This document shows, piece by piece, positions 16,585-25,487 of a stretch of DNA of 64,000 bases (position 1 is its first letter; the number at the start of each line of letters is the position of its first letter). A model generated the notes under the pieces. It was not told the DNA's origin and searched no databases. It saw only the letters and a program-made list of their open reading frames with translations. Position numbers and translations under genes: made by a program. Where the stretch lies: NCBI RefSeq assembly GCF_001718835.1, contig NZ_CP013443.1, forward strand, positions 1,116,001-1,180,000, written 5' to 3'. The DNA comes from Burkholderia cepacia. GTDB taxonomy: Bacteria > Pseudomonadota > Gammaproteobacteria > Burkholderiales > Burkholderiaceae.

Positions 16585-18375
16585 ATGAGCTATAACGCCC
16601 CCGTCAAGGACATGCTGTTCGTGCTGAAGGAACTCGCGGGCATCGACACCGTTGCGCAACTGCCGGGTTTCGAGGACGCCGGTTACGACACGGCGCAGGC
16701 CGTGCTCGACGAGTCCGCGAAATTCTGCGGCGAGGTGCTGGCGCCGCTGAACGTCGAAGGCGACCGCAATCCGAGCAGCTGGAAGGACGGTGTCGTGACC
16801 GCGACGCCGGGCTTCGGCGAAGCGTTCCGCCAGTTCGTCGAAGGCGGCTGGCAGGGGCTGCAGCACCCGTCCGAATACGACGGCCAGGGGCTGCCGAAGC
16901 TGATCGCGACGCCGTGCATCGAGATGCTGAACGCGTCGAACCTGTCGTTCGCGCTGTGTCCGCTGCTGACCGACGGCGCGATCGAGGCGCTGCTGACGGC
17001 CGGCACCGACGAGCAGAAGCAGCGCTACGTGCCGAAGCTGATCTCGGGCGAATGGACCGGCACGATGAACCTGACCGAGCCGCAGGCGGGCTCGGATCTC
17101 GCGCTGGTGCGTTCGCGCGCCGAGCCGCAGGGCGACGGCACGTACAAGGTGTTCGGCACGAAGATCTTCATCACGTGGGGCGAGCACGACATGGCGGACA
17201 ACATCGTCCACCTGGTGCTGGCGCGCACGCCGAACGCGCCGGAAGGCGTGAAGGGCATTTCGCTGTTCATCGTGCCGAAGTTCCTGGTGAACGAGGACGG
17301 CTCTCTGGGCGAACGCAACGACGTGCACTGCGTGTCGATCGAGCACAAGCTCGGGATCAAGGCGAGCCCGACGGCGGTGCTGCAATATGGCGACCACGGC
17401 GGCGCGATCGGCTACCTGATCGGCGAGGAGAATCGCGGCCTCGAATACATGTTCATCATGATGAACGCGGCGCGCTTCGGCGTCGGGATGCAGGGGATCG
17501 GCGTGGCCGACCGCGCGTACCAGAAGGCTGCGGCATTCGCGAAGGAGCGCGTGCAGAGCCGCCCGGTGGACGGGTCGGCGAAGCAGTCGGTGACGATCAT
17601 CCATCACCCGGACGTGCGCCGGATGCTCGGCACGATGCGCGCGCTGACCGAAGGCGCACGCTCGCTGGCCTACGTGGCAGCGGCGCACAGCGACATTGCC
17701 CACCGCCATTCGGACGAGGCGACGCGGGCGCGTCATCAGGCAATCTACGAGTATCTGGTGCCGGTCGTGAAGGGCTGGAGCACGGAGATGGTGAACGACG
17801 TGGCGAGCCTGGGCGTGCAGGTGCACGGCGGGATGGGCTTCATCGAGGAGACGGGCGCGGCGCAGTATTACCGCGATGCGCGGATCCTGGCGATCTACGA
17901 AGGCACGACGGCGATCCAGGCGAACGACCTGGTGGGCCGCAAGACGCTGCGCGACGGCGGTGCGGTGGCGAAGGCGCTGATCGCGGAGATCGGCGGGACG
18001 GTCGAGGCGCTGGGCAAGCTGGACGGTGCGGCGGCCGCATCGATGAAGGTGCAGCTGGAGAAGGGCGCGAAGGCGCTGTCGTCGGTGGTGGATTACGTGC
18101 TGGCGAACGCGAAGCAGGACCCGAACGCGGTGTTCGCGGGCAGCGTGCCGTACCTGAAGCTGGCGGGCGTGGTGCTGTGCGGATGGCAGATGGCGCGCGC
18201 GCTGGTGGCGGCGCAGGCGAACCGCGCGAGCGACCCGGCGTTCTTCGACGCGAAGATCGCGATCGCGCAGCTCTATGCGGAGCACGTGCTGGTGCAGGCA
18301 GGCGCGCTCGAAGCGTCGATCGTCGGCACGAAGGGCAACGAGGGCGTGCTCGCGTTGACGGAAGACCAGTTCTGA
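16585..18375 (+). CDS. Large acyl-CoA dehydrogenase with C-terminal extension (DmdC/AcdH type)
   Basis: A 596-residue FAD-dependent acyl-CoA dehydrogenase, much longer than the ~385 residues of simple family members because of a C-terminal extension. The FAD/substrate loop MNLTEPQAGSDL and the FGTKIFITWGEHD segment are present. The catalytic base is Glu439 in IYEGTTAIQANDLVGRK. Long members of this group include fatty acyl-CoA and 3-methylmercaptopropionyl-CoA dehydrogenases; the acyl chain specificity cannot be assigned. It sits next to etfBA, its electron acceptor. GAAGAGGGAG before the ATG is a strong ribosome binding site. Confidence 0.92.
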   Translation: MSYNAPVKDMLFVLKELAGIDTVAQLPGFEDAGYDTAQAVLDESAKFCGEVLAPLNVEGDRNPSSWKDGVVTATPGFGEAFRQFVEGGWQGLQHPSEYDGQGLPKLIATPCIEMLNASNLSFALCPLLTDGAIEALLTAGTDEQKQRYVPKLISGEWTGTMNLTEPQAGSDLALVRSRAEPQGDGTYKVFGTKIFITWGEHDMADNIVHLVLARTPNAPEGVKGISLFIVPKFLVNEDGSLGERNDVHCVSIEHKLGIKASPTAVLQYGDHGGAIGYLIGEENRGLEYMFIMMNAARFGVGMQGIGVADRAYQKAAAFAKERVQSRPVDGSAKQSVTIIHHPDVRRMLGTMRALTEGARSLAYVAAAHSDIAHRHSDEATRARHQAIYEYLVPVVKGWSTEMVNDVASLGVQVHGGMGFIEETGAAQYYRDARILAIYEGTTAIQANDLVGRKTLRDGGAVAKALIAEIGGTVEALGKLDGAAAASMKVQLEKGAKALSSVVDYVLANAKQDPNAVFAGSVPYLKLAGVVLCGWQMARALVAAQANRASDPAFFDAKIAIAQLYAEHVLVQAGALEASIVGTKGNEGVLALTEDQF

Positions 18376-18395
18376 CGCCGGTGCGGGATGCCATG

Positions 18396-18422
18396 CAAAA
18401 AGGCGCCCGAGGGCGCCTTTTT
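18396..18422. terminator. Bidirectional terminator between the acyl-CoA dehydrogenase gene and dadA
   Basis: AAAAAGGCGCCC/GGGCGCCTTTTT is a perfect stem with a very short loop, with A-tract and T-tract flanks suitable for both strands. It sits between convergent genes. Confidence 0.88.
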
Positions 18423-18467
18423 GCTTGATGTGCGACCGACCCGCGCGCTGCAGCGGGCCGGTGCAGC

Positions 18468-19754
18468 TCACGCGTAAGCGGGGCGCGGCTGGCCCGCCGT
18501 GTCCTTCAGGTAACGATGCACCGACAGGTCGTCGGCCTGGATCGCGGGCATCTTGCCCGAGATCAGGTCTGCGAGCAGTTGGCCCGAGCCGCACGACATC
18601 GTCCAGCCGAGCGTGCCGTGGCCGGTGTTCAGGAACAGGTTCGACACCGGCGTGCGGCCGACGATCGGCGTGCCGTCCGGCGTCATCGGGCGCAGGCCCG
18701 TCCAGAACGTAGCCTTCGACGTGTCACCGCCGCCCGGGAACAGGTCGTTCACGCACATTTCGAGCGTTTCGCGGCGCGCGGCGCGCAGCTTCTTGTCGAA
18801 GCCGACGATTTCCGCCATGCCGCCGACGCGGATGCGCTGGTCGAATCGCGTGATCGCGATCTTGTAGGTTTCGTCGAGCACGGTCGATACGGGCGCGGCC
18901 GCTTCGTTGACGATCGGCGCGGTGATCGAATAGCCCTTCAACGGGTAGACGGGGATCTTCATCAGGTTCGAGATGAAGCTGGTCGAGTACGAGCCGAGCG
19001 CGACGACATACGCGTCCGCACGCACCGTCTCGCTGCCGCACTGCACGCCGGCGATCTTGCCGCCCGCGATCGCGAGCGCATCGATCGGCGTGTTGTAGCG
19101 GAACTTGACGCCGAGCGATTCCGCGAGCGCCGCGAGGCGCGTCGTGAACAGCTGGCAGTCGCCCGTTTCGTCGCCCGGCAGGCGCAGGCCGCCCGTCAGC
19201 TTGTGCGAGACGGCGGCGAGGGCCGGTTCGGCGTTCTTCAGATCGGCCGGCGACAGCAGTTCGAACGGCACGTTCGCTTCCTGAAGAACCGCGATGTCCT
19301 TCGCCGCGCCGTCGAGTTGCTGCTGCGTGCGGAACAGTTGCAGCGTGCCGCCCGTGCGGCCTTCGTACTGGATGCCGGTATCGGCGCGCAACGCCTGCAG
19401 GCAGTCGCGGCTGTATTCGGCGAGACGAACCATGCGGCCCTTGTTGACTGCATAGCGCTCGGCCGTGCAGTTGCGCAGCATCTGGTACATCCACTGGAGC
19501 TGGAAGCGCGTGCCGTCGAGGCGGATCGCGAGCGGCGCGTGTTTCTCGAACATCCATTTGACGGCCTTCAGCGGCACGCCGGGGGCGGCCCACGGCGCGG
19601 CATAGCCGGGGGAGATCTGGCCAGCGTTCGCGAAGCTCGTCTCGAGCGCCGGGCCGGCCTCCCGGTCGATCACCGTGACTTCATGACCGGCGCGCGCGAG
19701 GTAATACGCGCTTGCCACGCCCACCACACCGCTGCCCAGAATGACGACTCGCAT
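18468..19754 (-). CDS. dadA: D-amino acid dehydrogenase
   Basis: DadA (428 residues) is an FAD enzyme oxidising D-alanine and other D-amino acids to 2-oxo acids, passing electrons to the quinone pool at the inner membrane. The N-terminal Rossmann motif VVILGSGVVGVASAYYLARAGHEVTVID is complete, followed by SFANAGQISPGYAAPWAAPG, a DadA hallmark. The C-terminal LNTGHGTLGWTMSCGSGQLLADLI closes the FAD domain. The ATG at 19754 was chosen over an in-frame upstream start because it begins three residues before the glycine motif. It is divergent from an Lrp-type regulator. No alanine racemase gene is adjacent. Confidence 0.95.
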   Translation of the reverse strand: MRVVILGSGVVGVASAYYLARAGHEVTVIDREAGPALETSFANAGQISPGYAAPWAAPGVPLKAVKWMFEKHAPLAIRLDGTRFQLQWMYQMLRNCTAERYAVNKGRMVRLAEYSRDCLQALRADTGIQYEGRTGGTLQLFRTQQQLDGAAKDIAVLQEANVPFELLSPADLKNAEPALAAVSHKLTGGLRLPGDETGDCQLFTTRLAALAESLGVKFRYNTPIDALAIAGGKIAGVQCGSETVRADAYVVALGSYSTSFISNLMKIPVYPLKGYSITAPIVNEAAAPVSTVLDETYKIAITRFDQRIRVGGMAEIVGFDKKLRAARRETLEMCVNDLFPGGGDTSKATFWTGLRPMTPDGTPIVGRTPVSNLFLNTGHGTLGWTMSCGSGQLLADLISGKMPAIQADDLSVHRYLKDTAGQPRPAYA

Positions 19755-19899
19755 AGCTGCTCCAGATGGAAGGGACCAGATCGAGGCCGGGCGCACCTGC
19801 GGCTCCGTGTAACCTCTAGCTGATCTAGTTTTTTGCGCTATGGTATTGTCGAATGTGTAGGTTTTGTTATCGTATTTTTCAGGTTTTCAGCATAAACAA

Positions 19900-20388
19900 A
19901 TGAGAACGCAACGTCAGCCCGTACGCTCGCTCGACAAGCTCGACCGGCGCATCCTGAAACTGCTCCAGGACGACGGCCGGATGGCGATGAAGGACCTCGC
20001 GGAACAGGTCGGACTGACCGTCACGCCGTGTATCGAGCGTGTGCGGCGCATGGAGCGGGATGGCGTGATCACCGGCTATCACGCGCGTGTCGATCCCCAC
20101 CAGCTGGATGCCGCGCTGCTGGTGTTCGTCGAGATCACGCTCGGTCACAAGGGCGGCAACATGTTCGAGCAATTTCGCCGGGAAGTGATGAAGATCGACG
20201 AGGTGCTCGAGTGTCATCTCGTGTCCGGCGATTTCGACTACCTGATCAAGGCGCGGATCGGCGAGATGGCCGACTACCGCAAGCTGCTCGGCGACATCCT
20301 GCTGCAGCTGCCCGGCGCCGTGCAGTCGAAGAGCTATGTCGTGATGGAAGAAATCAAGGAGACGCTGACGATCGCGGTGGGGGACTGA
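19900..20388 (+). CDS. Lrp/AsnC family transcriptional regulator, likely controlling dadA
   Basis: A 162-residue Lrp/AsnC regulator. An N-terminal winged helix-turn-helix (LDRRILKLLQDDGRMAMKDLAEQVGLTVTPCIERVRRMERDGVI) is joined to a C-terminal RAM ligand-binding domain (VFVEITLGHK through VLECHLVSGDFDYLIKARI). Its start is 146 bp from the divergent dadA start, and the shared intergenic region is unusually AT-rich, as is common for Lrp-regulated promoters. It resembles proteins called Lrp, BkdR or DadR. By context it should activate dadA in response to alanine or leucine; that role is inference. Confidence 0.9.
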   Translation: MRTQRQPVRSLDKLDRRILKLLQDDGRMAMKDLAEQVGLTVTPCIERVRRMERDGVITGYHARVDPHQLDAALLVFVEITLGHKGGNMFEQFRREVMKIDEVLECHLVSGDFDYLIKARIGEMADYRKLLGDILLQLPGAVQSKSYVVMEEIKETLTIAVGD

Positions 20389-20434
20389 CGCACCGGCGGC
20401 AGGTTGCCGGGCCCTTTATCCCGCCCTTGGCACG

Positions 20435-20474
20435 CTGCGCTCAATACTGTATAAATGTACAGTATTGAGCGCAG
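20435..20474. promoter_or_regulatory. LexA (SOS) box inside a 17-bp perfect inverted repeat
   Basis: TACTGT-N8-ACAGTA at 20445-20464 matches the E. coli-type LexA consensus CTGT-N8-ACAG with extended T/A ends. It is nested in a perfect inverted repeat: 17-bp arms at 20435-20451 and 20458-20474 around a six-base spacer. The next gene starts at 20490, so LexA bound here would cover the promoter or early transcript. Confidence 0.85.
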
Positions 20475-20489
20475 GCGAATGGGTGGCAC

Positions 20490-21665
20490 ATGGACGATCG
20501 ATCCGACAACGAATTTCCGATAGCGCCGCCCGTGCCCCGCAAGGGGCGCGGTGCGGTCGACAACCTGCAGGGGCGATACGAGCTCGCACAGCGTGAAGCG
20601 GTCGACGACGGCTGGGCACACGAGTCGGACGATGCCGATTTCCCCGCGCCGCTGCGCACGCAGGTATTCGAGGAGCGGGCCAAGAGCATCCTCACGCGCA
20701 ACCAGTCGCCCGATATTCCATTCAGCGTATCGCTCAATCCGTATCGCGGTTGCGAGCATGGATGCATTTACTGCTTTGCGCGTCCGACGCACAGTTATCT
20801 CGGCTTGTCGCCGGGGCTCGATTTCGAAAGCCGCATCTATGCGAAGGTCAATGCGGCCGAACTGCTCGAGCGCGAAATTTCGCGCAAGCGCTACGTGCCG
20901 GAGCCGATCGCGCTCGGCGTCAACACCGACGCGTACCAGCCGGTCGAGCGCGACTTGCGCATCACGCGCAGCGTGATCCAGGTGATGCACGATCGCGGGT
21001 TGCCGTTCGCGGCGATCACCAAGTCGTCGCTGATCGAGCGCGATCTCGACTTGCTCGCGCCGATGGCCGAGCGCAAGCAGGTGATGGCGGCGGTCACGAT
21101 CACGACGCTCGACGCCGATCTCGCGCGCACGCTCGAGCCGCGCGCGGCGACGCCGGCGCGACGGTTGCGTACGATTCGTGCGTTGAGCGAGGCGGGCGTG
21201 CCGGTCGGCGTGAGCATTGCACCGATGATTCCGTTCGTCACCGAGCCCGACATGGAGCGTGTGCTCGAGGCGTGCGCGGAAGCCGGCGCGACGCATGCGA
21301 GCTACATCATCCTGAGGCTGCCGTGGGAAGTCGCGCCGCTGTTCAAGAACTGGCTGGCAGCGCATTTTCCCGGCCGTGCGGAGCGCGTGATGAACCGTGT
21401 GCGCGACATGCGCGGCGGGAAAGACTACGACTCGGATTTCTCGAAACGGATGAAGGGCGAGGGGGTCTGGGCCGACCTGCTGCGGCAGCGCTTCCACCAG
21501 GCCGTCAAGCGGCTCGGGCTGAACGAGCGCACGAACGGCATTCTCGATCTGTCGCAGTTTCGCGGCACGCCGGCCGTTGCGACGCCGGTGCCGCGCGTTG
21601 CCGTTCGTTCGGCCGGCACGCGGTCGACGCAATCGCGCGACGACATGCAGTTGAACCTGTTCTGA
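20490..21665 (+). CDS. PA0069-family radical SAM protein, predicted SOS-regulated
   Basis: This 391-residue radical SAM protein is related to spore photoproduct lyase-like enzymes (PA0069/Rv2578c family). The [4Fe-4S]-binding cysteines are C88, C92 and C95 in CEHGCIYC, a Cx3Cx2C spacing. GVNTDAYQPVER and YIILRLPWEV are family-typical. The reaction is not known to me; related proteins have been linked to DNA photolesions or nucleic-acid chemistry only by distant similarity. A near-consensus LexA box lies immediately upstream. In Pseudomonas aeruginosa I recall PA0069 being listed in the LexA regulon, which fits. Confidence 0.88.
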   Translation: MDDRSDNEFPIAPPVPRKGRGAVDNLQGRYELAQREAVDDGWAHESDDADFPAPLRTQVFEERAKSILTRNQSPDIPFSVSLNPYRGCEHGCIYCFARPTHSYLGLSPGLDFESRIYAKVNAAELLEREISRKRYVPEPIALGVNTDAYQPVERDLRITRSVIQVMHDRGLPFAAITKSSLIERDLDLLAPMAERKQVMAAVTITTLDADLARTLEPRAATPARRLRTIRALSEAGVPVGVSIAPMIPFVTEPDMERVLEACAEAGATHASYIILRLPWEVAPLFKNWLAAHFPGRAERVMNRVRDMRGGKDYDSDFSKRMKGEGVWADLLRQRFHQAVKRLGLNERTNGILDLSQFRGTPAVATPVPRVAVRSAGTRSTQSRDDMQLNLF

Positions 21666-21714
21666 CCGGCGCGCCGGACCGTCACGAGGTGCCGGCGCGT
21701 CGCGCGCGTTGCGC

Positions 21715-22182
21715 TTACTGCGAAATCCGCTTGGCCGCTTCGACCTGCGACTCGAAATACGTCTGGAACGACAGGGCGAGTGCGGTCATCAGCAGGAACG
21801 CACCGATCAGCAGTGAGAAGATCACCACGAAGATCACGGTCCAGCCCGACTTGCTGTGCTTGCCCGTTTCCGCGTTGAATTGCGCGTCCCATTTTTCGTC
21901 GGGACGCAGCCCGTAGACGAGCGCGGCGAGGAAGGCAGCCAGCAGCGAGATGGCGCCGGGTAGCGCGAGCCACCAGCCGAGGCCGGCGCTGCGCTGGGTC
22001 GCGGCGAGCAGGAGGAAGCCCGGGATGCCGACGATCGTCGCGAGCAGGTGTGCCCAGCCGTACACGTCGCGAAAGCCATACAGATAGAAGCGGTGCGCGC
22101 CGAGCGAACCGAACAGGAACGCGAGGGCGGCGGTGAGCGTCTTGGAGCGAAAGCGGCGGGACGGTGCGGTGCTGCTGGACAT
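21715..22182 (-). CDS. TM2 domain-containing membrane protein
   Basis: A 155-residue inner membrane protein. The TM2 domain (about residues 14-95) shows the basic FRSKTLTAALAFLFGSLGAHRFYLYG segment with the G-x-H-R-F-Y-L-G-type turn, then further hydrophobic helices. A last strong transmembrane segment, WTVIFVVIFSLLIGAFLLMTALAL, lies near the C-terminus. The function of TM2 proteins in bacteria is unknown. The start at 22182 (MSSSTAPSRR) was preferred over one at 22251, whose added residues are Arg/Ala-rich noise. It lies downstream of, and on the same strand as, the sugar dehydrogenase gene. Confidence 0.82.
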   Translation of the reverse strand: MSSSTAPSRRFRSKTLTAALAFLFGSLGAHRFYLYGFRDVYGWAHLLATIVGIPGFLLLAATQRSAGLGWWLALPGAISLLAAFLAALVYGLRPDEKWDAQFNAETGKHSKSGWTVIFVVIFSLLIGAFLLMTALALSFQTYFESQVEAAKRISQ

Positions 22183-22291
22183 GGATGGCGGCGTATTGTC
22201 GTTGGCATGGGCGGCCGGCGGGCCGGCGCGGGCGCGCGGCCCGGCACGCATTCTACGATGCCCGGTCGGGGCCGGTCACCCCTGTGCTGCG

Positions 22292-23428
22292 TCAAGGTGC
22301 CGCATAGGTCACGCGATAGATTGCGCCCGCGTAGTCGTCGCTGACGAGCAGCGAGCCGTCCGGCAGCGGCAGCACGTCGGCAGGGCGTCCCCATACCGTG
22401 CCGTCGGGCCGCAACCAGCCCGTGACGAACGGTGTTTGCCGCGCGTGACTGCCGTCGGCGGACGCCACGACGCGCATCACGCGGTAACCGACCTTCGTGC
22501 TGCGGTTCCACGAACCGTGTTCGGCGATGAACACATTGTTGCGATACGACGCCGGAAACATCGGCCCGGTATAGAAGCGCATGCCGAGGGCCGCGACGTG
22601 CGCGCCGAGCTTCAGCACGGGGCCCGTGTAGTGGCGGCACGCGTCCTGGCTGCCGAATTCGGGGTCGGGCGTGTCGCCGCCATGGCAGTACGGGAAGCCG
22701 AAGTCGAGGCCGGCGTGCGGTGCGCGGTTCAGCTTGTCGTCGGGCACGTCGTCGCCCATCATGTCGCGCCCGTTGTCGGTAAACCACAGCTCGCCCGAAT
22801 CGGGGTGCCACGCGAAGCCGACCGTATTGCGTACACCGCGGGCGACGACCTCGTTTCCGCTGCCGTCCGCCTTCATGCGTGCGATGATCGCGTAGCGGCT
22901 GCGATCGGCGAGACAGACGTTGCACGGCGCGCCGGTCGGCACGTACAGCTTGCCGTCGGGGCCGAACGCAATGAATTTCCAGCCGTGATGGTGTTCGGTC
23001 GGCAGTGCGTCGGTGACGACCACAGGCTTCGGCGGCGCGGCAAGCTGGTCGTCGATGCGGTCGAGGCGCACAATGCGCGATACGGCTGACACGTACAATG
23101 CGCCGCCCCGGTAGGCCACACCGACGGGCATGTCGAGCCCGGAAGCGATCACGTAGCGCGCGCTGATCCGGCCCTCGTGCATCACCAACGCGTGCACGCG
23201 GCCTTCCCGCGTGCCGACATACAGGATGCCGCGTGGCGACCACGCCATTTCGCGCGCGGTCGGTACCGCGTCGGCCAGCACTGCGACGTGGAACCCGGGC
23301 GGCAGGACGAGTTCGCCCACCGGCAGGCCGGCGGCAAACGTCGTTGCGGAGGCGAGACAGGCGACGCCGGCAACGAGCGCCGCGACGCGGCGCTGCGCGC
23401 GGCGCGCCACGGCGCGAAGCGGCGGCAT
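22292..23428 (-). CDS. Periplasmic PQQ-dependent sugar (glucose/sorbosone) dehydrogenase family protein
   Basis: A 378-residue exported beta-propeller protein of the glucose/sorbosone dehydrogenase family. A signal peptide ([20 protein letters not shown]) precedes [24 protein letters not shown]. The propeller carries [48 protein letters not shown] and [14 protein letters not shown]. Family members use PQQ and calcium to oxidise aldoses, but many homologues are uncharacterised, so the substrate is uncertain. The extra cysteines (CNVC, YCHGG, DACRHY) suggest disulfides and are typical of the L-sorbosone dehydrogenase-like branch. Confidence 0.85.
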
Positions 23429-23507
23429 GGCGGCGGCGGACGGTCCTGGACAGGCCGATTCTATGCCCGGCGGACAGGCCGTCCGCGGAATTTTTGCGCG
23501 TAAGTGT

Positions 23508-23536
23508 TTGTTGTACCTCTGGTTTCCGGCTATAAT
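23508..23536 (+). promoter_or_regulatory. Sigma-70 promoter of the rpsP operon
   Basis: TTGTTG (23508-23513), a 17-base spacer and a consensus TATAAT (23531-23536) lie 46 bp before the rpsP start. This should drive rpsP-rimM-trmD-rplS. Confidence 0.8.
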
Positions 23537-23582
23537 CGCGTGTTTCAGTAGTTTCGAACCCGGTTTTCCCGAAGGACATCAT

Positions 23583-23837
23583 ATGGTTATCATCCGTCTG
23601 GCTCGTGGCGGCTCGAAGAAGCGCCCGTTCTACAACATCGTTGCTACCGATTCGCGCAACCGTCGTGACGGCCGCTTCATCGAGCGCGTCGGCTTCTACA
23701 ACCCGGTCGCCACGAAGGGCGAATCGCTGCGTATCGCTCAGGATCGCCTGACGTACTGGCAAGGCGTTGGCGCGCAACTGTCGCCGACCGTCCAGCGTCT
23801 CGTGAAGGAAGCGCAAAAGGCGCAACCGGCTGCCTGA
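23583..23837 (+). CDS. rpsP: 30S ribosomal protein S16
   Basis: S16 (84 residues) is a small primary-binding protein of the 30S body. [41 protein letters not shown] is the invariant N-terminal half of the family, and [18 protein letters not shown] follows. The start at 23583 is fixed by this conserved N-terminus and a GAAGGACATC Shine-Dalgarno region. It opens the rpsP-rimM-trmD-rplS operon, conserved across bacteria, from the promoter at 23508. Confidence 0.98.
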
Positions 23838-23879
23838 CATGGCACGGTGTGCCGGTCGTGCCGGCTGTGAGGTGCATTG

Positions 23880-24563
23880 ATGGCGGGTCACGATTCCGGT
23901 AATGCAAGGCGCGGGCGTGCGTCGTTTGGCGCATTCGTCCGCAAGCCGGTCGAGCGCGACGTTGTCGCGAACGCCGGTCAGGCTGCCGAGCAGGGCAGTC
24001 TCGAAGTGGCGCAGGCCTGGCCCGACGATGCCGTCGAGGTCGGGGCGGTGGTCGACGCCTATGGCCTGAAGGGTTGGGTCAAGGTGGCGACGCATGCCGA
24101 CGCCGGCCGCGGTGGCGATGCGCTGCTCAAGGCGCGCCGCTGGTGGCTGGAACGTGGTGCGGAGCGGCTTTCCGTCCGCATCATGCAGTCGAAGACGCAC
24201 AGCGACACCGTCGTTGCGCAACCCGCGGGCGTGAGCGACCGCGATGCCGCGCTGGCCATGCGCGGTTTTCGCGTGTTCGTGCGCCGGGAAGATTTCCCGG
24301 CATTGGCCGCGGACGAATTCTATTGGGTCGACCTGATCGGTCTCGACGTCGTCAACGAGCAATCGGTGGCGCTCGGGAAGGTGAGCGGGATGATCGACAA
24401 CGGCGTGCATTCGATCATGCGTGTCGAATATCCGGCGACCGGCAAAGACGGTCAGCCGACCACCGACGAGCGGTTGATTCCGTTCGTCGGCGTATACGTC
24501 AAAACGGTGGATCAGGCGGCGCGTCGCATCGTCGTCGACTGGGAAGCCGATTACCTGAAATGA
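23880..24563 (+). CDS. rimM: Ribosome maturation factor RimM
   Basis: RimM (227 residues) helps 16S rRNA processing and 30S head assembly, binding ribosomal protein S19. The N-terminal RimM domain contains VEVGAVVDAYGLKGWVKVATH; the C-terminal PRC-barrel contains FYWVDLIGLDVVN and LIPFVGVYVKTVD. The first ~50 residues are a variable extension, longer than in E. coli (182 residues) but usual for Burkholderia. GAGGTG precedes the ATG at 23880. The gene overlaps trmD by four bases (ATGA). Confidence 0.95.
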   Translation: MAGHDSGNARRGRASFGAFVRKPVERDVVANAGQAAEQGSLEVAQAWPDDAVEVGAVVDAYGLKGWVKVATHADAGRGGDALLKARRWWLERGAERLSVRIMQSKTHSDTVVAQPAGVSDRDAALAMRGFRVFVRREDFPALAADEFYWVDLIGLDVVNEQSVALGKVSGMIDNGVHSIMRVEYPATGKDGQPTTDERLIPFVGVYVKTVDQAARRIVVDWEADYLK

Positions 24564-25354
24564 ACCAGGTTACCGAGCGCGCGGTGCAGTTCGACGTCGT
24601 CACGCTCTTTCCCGAGATGTTCCGTGCACTGACCGACTGGGGGATCACCAGCCGGGCCGTCAAGCAAGGGCGCTTCGGGTTGCGCACCTGGAACCCGCGT
24701 GATTTCACGACGGACAACTACCGCACGGTCGACGATCGTCCGTACGGCGGCGGTCCGGGCATGGTGATGCTGGCCAGGCCGCTGGAAGCCGCGATCGATG
24801 CCGCGAAAGCGGCGCAGGCGGAGCAGGGTATCGCGAGCACGCGCGTCGTGATGATGTCGCCGCAAGGCGCACCGCTCACGCACGATCGCGCGGTGCGGAT
24901 GGCGCAGGAACCCGGTGTCGTCGTGCTGTGTGGCCGCTATGAAGCGATCGACCAGCGCCTGCTCGATCGTTGCGTCGACGAGGAAATCAGCCTCGGCGAT
25001 TTCGTATTGTCGGGCGGCGAACTGCCGGCGATGGCGATGATGGATGCGGTCGTGCGCTTGCTGCCCGGCGTGCTGAACGATTCGCTGTCGGCCGTGCAGG
25101 ACAGTTTCGCCGACGGCCTGCTCGATTGTCCGCACTACACGCGCCCCGAGGAATACGATGGCATGCGCGTGCCGGACGTACTGCTCGGCGGGCATCATGC
25201 CGAGATCGAGCGGTGGCGGCGCCAGGAAGCATTGAGGAATACGTTGCGGAAGCGGCCGGACCTGATCGTCCGGGCGCGCCGCGAGAAGTTGCTGAGCCGG
25301 GCCGACGAGGCATGGCTTGCGAACCTCGCACGCGAAGCGAAGGACGCCTCCTGA
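24560..25354 (+). CDS. trmD: tRNA (guanine-N1)-methyltransferase
   Basis: TrmD (264 residues) methylates G37 next to the anticodon of tRNAs reading C-starting and some other codons, preventing +1 frameshifts. It is a SPOUT-fold enzyme: FDVVTLFPEMF at the N-terminus, the AdoMet knot region VVVLCGRYEAIDQRLLDRCVDEEISLGDFVLSGGELPAM, and YTRPEEYDGMRVPDVLLGGHHAEIERWRR in the C-terminal domain. The start at 24560 uses the ATGA overlap with rimM, giving translational coupling. It is followed by rplS after 133 bp. Confidence 0.97.
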   Translation: MNQVTERAVQFDVVTLFPEMFRALTDWGITSRAVKQGRFGLRTWNPRDFTTDNYRTVDDRPYGGGPGMVMLARPLEAAIDAAKAAQAEQGIASTRVVMMSPQGAPLTHDRAVRMAQEPGVVVLCGRYEAIDQRLLDRCVDEEISLGDFVLSGGELPAMAMMDAVVRLLPGVLNDSLSAVQDSFADGLLDCPHYTRPEEYDGMRVPDVLLGGHHAEIERWRRQEALRNTLRKRPDLIVRARREKLLSRADEAWLANLAREAKDAS

Positions 25355-25487
25355 GGCGGCTGCGCGAGCGGGAATTGGCGGTGCCGTGCATGCGTGTGCG
25401 GTGCCTGATGTGAATCCATCCTCTATCGGGGCCAGGCCTGGAAGCAGGCGGGTGCCAACGCCGACACGATGGCATAAGGAGTCAGTA

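Noticed and set aside
20427..20445. A TGGCACG sequence near the LexA box that resembles a -24 element
   Set aside because: No TTGC element occurs at the required N10 distance from GG, so it is not a sigma-54 promoter.
21834..24410. An 858-codon minus-strand open frame across the TM2, sugar dehydrogenase and rpsP/rimM genes
   Set aside because: It overlaps several well-supported genes in other frames and has an Arg/Ala-rich, non-family composition.
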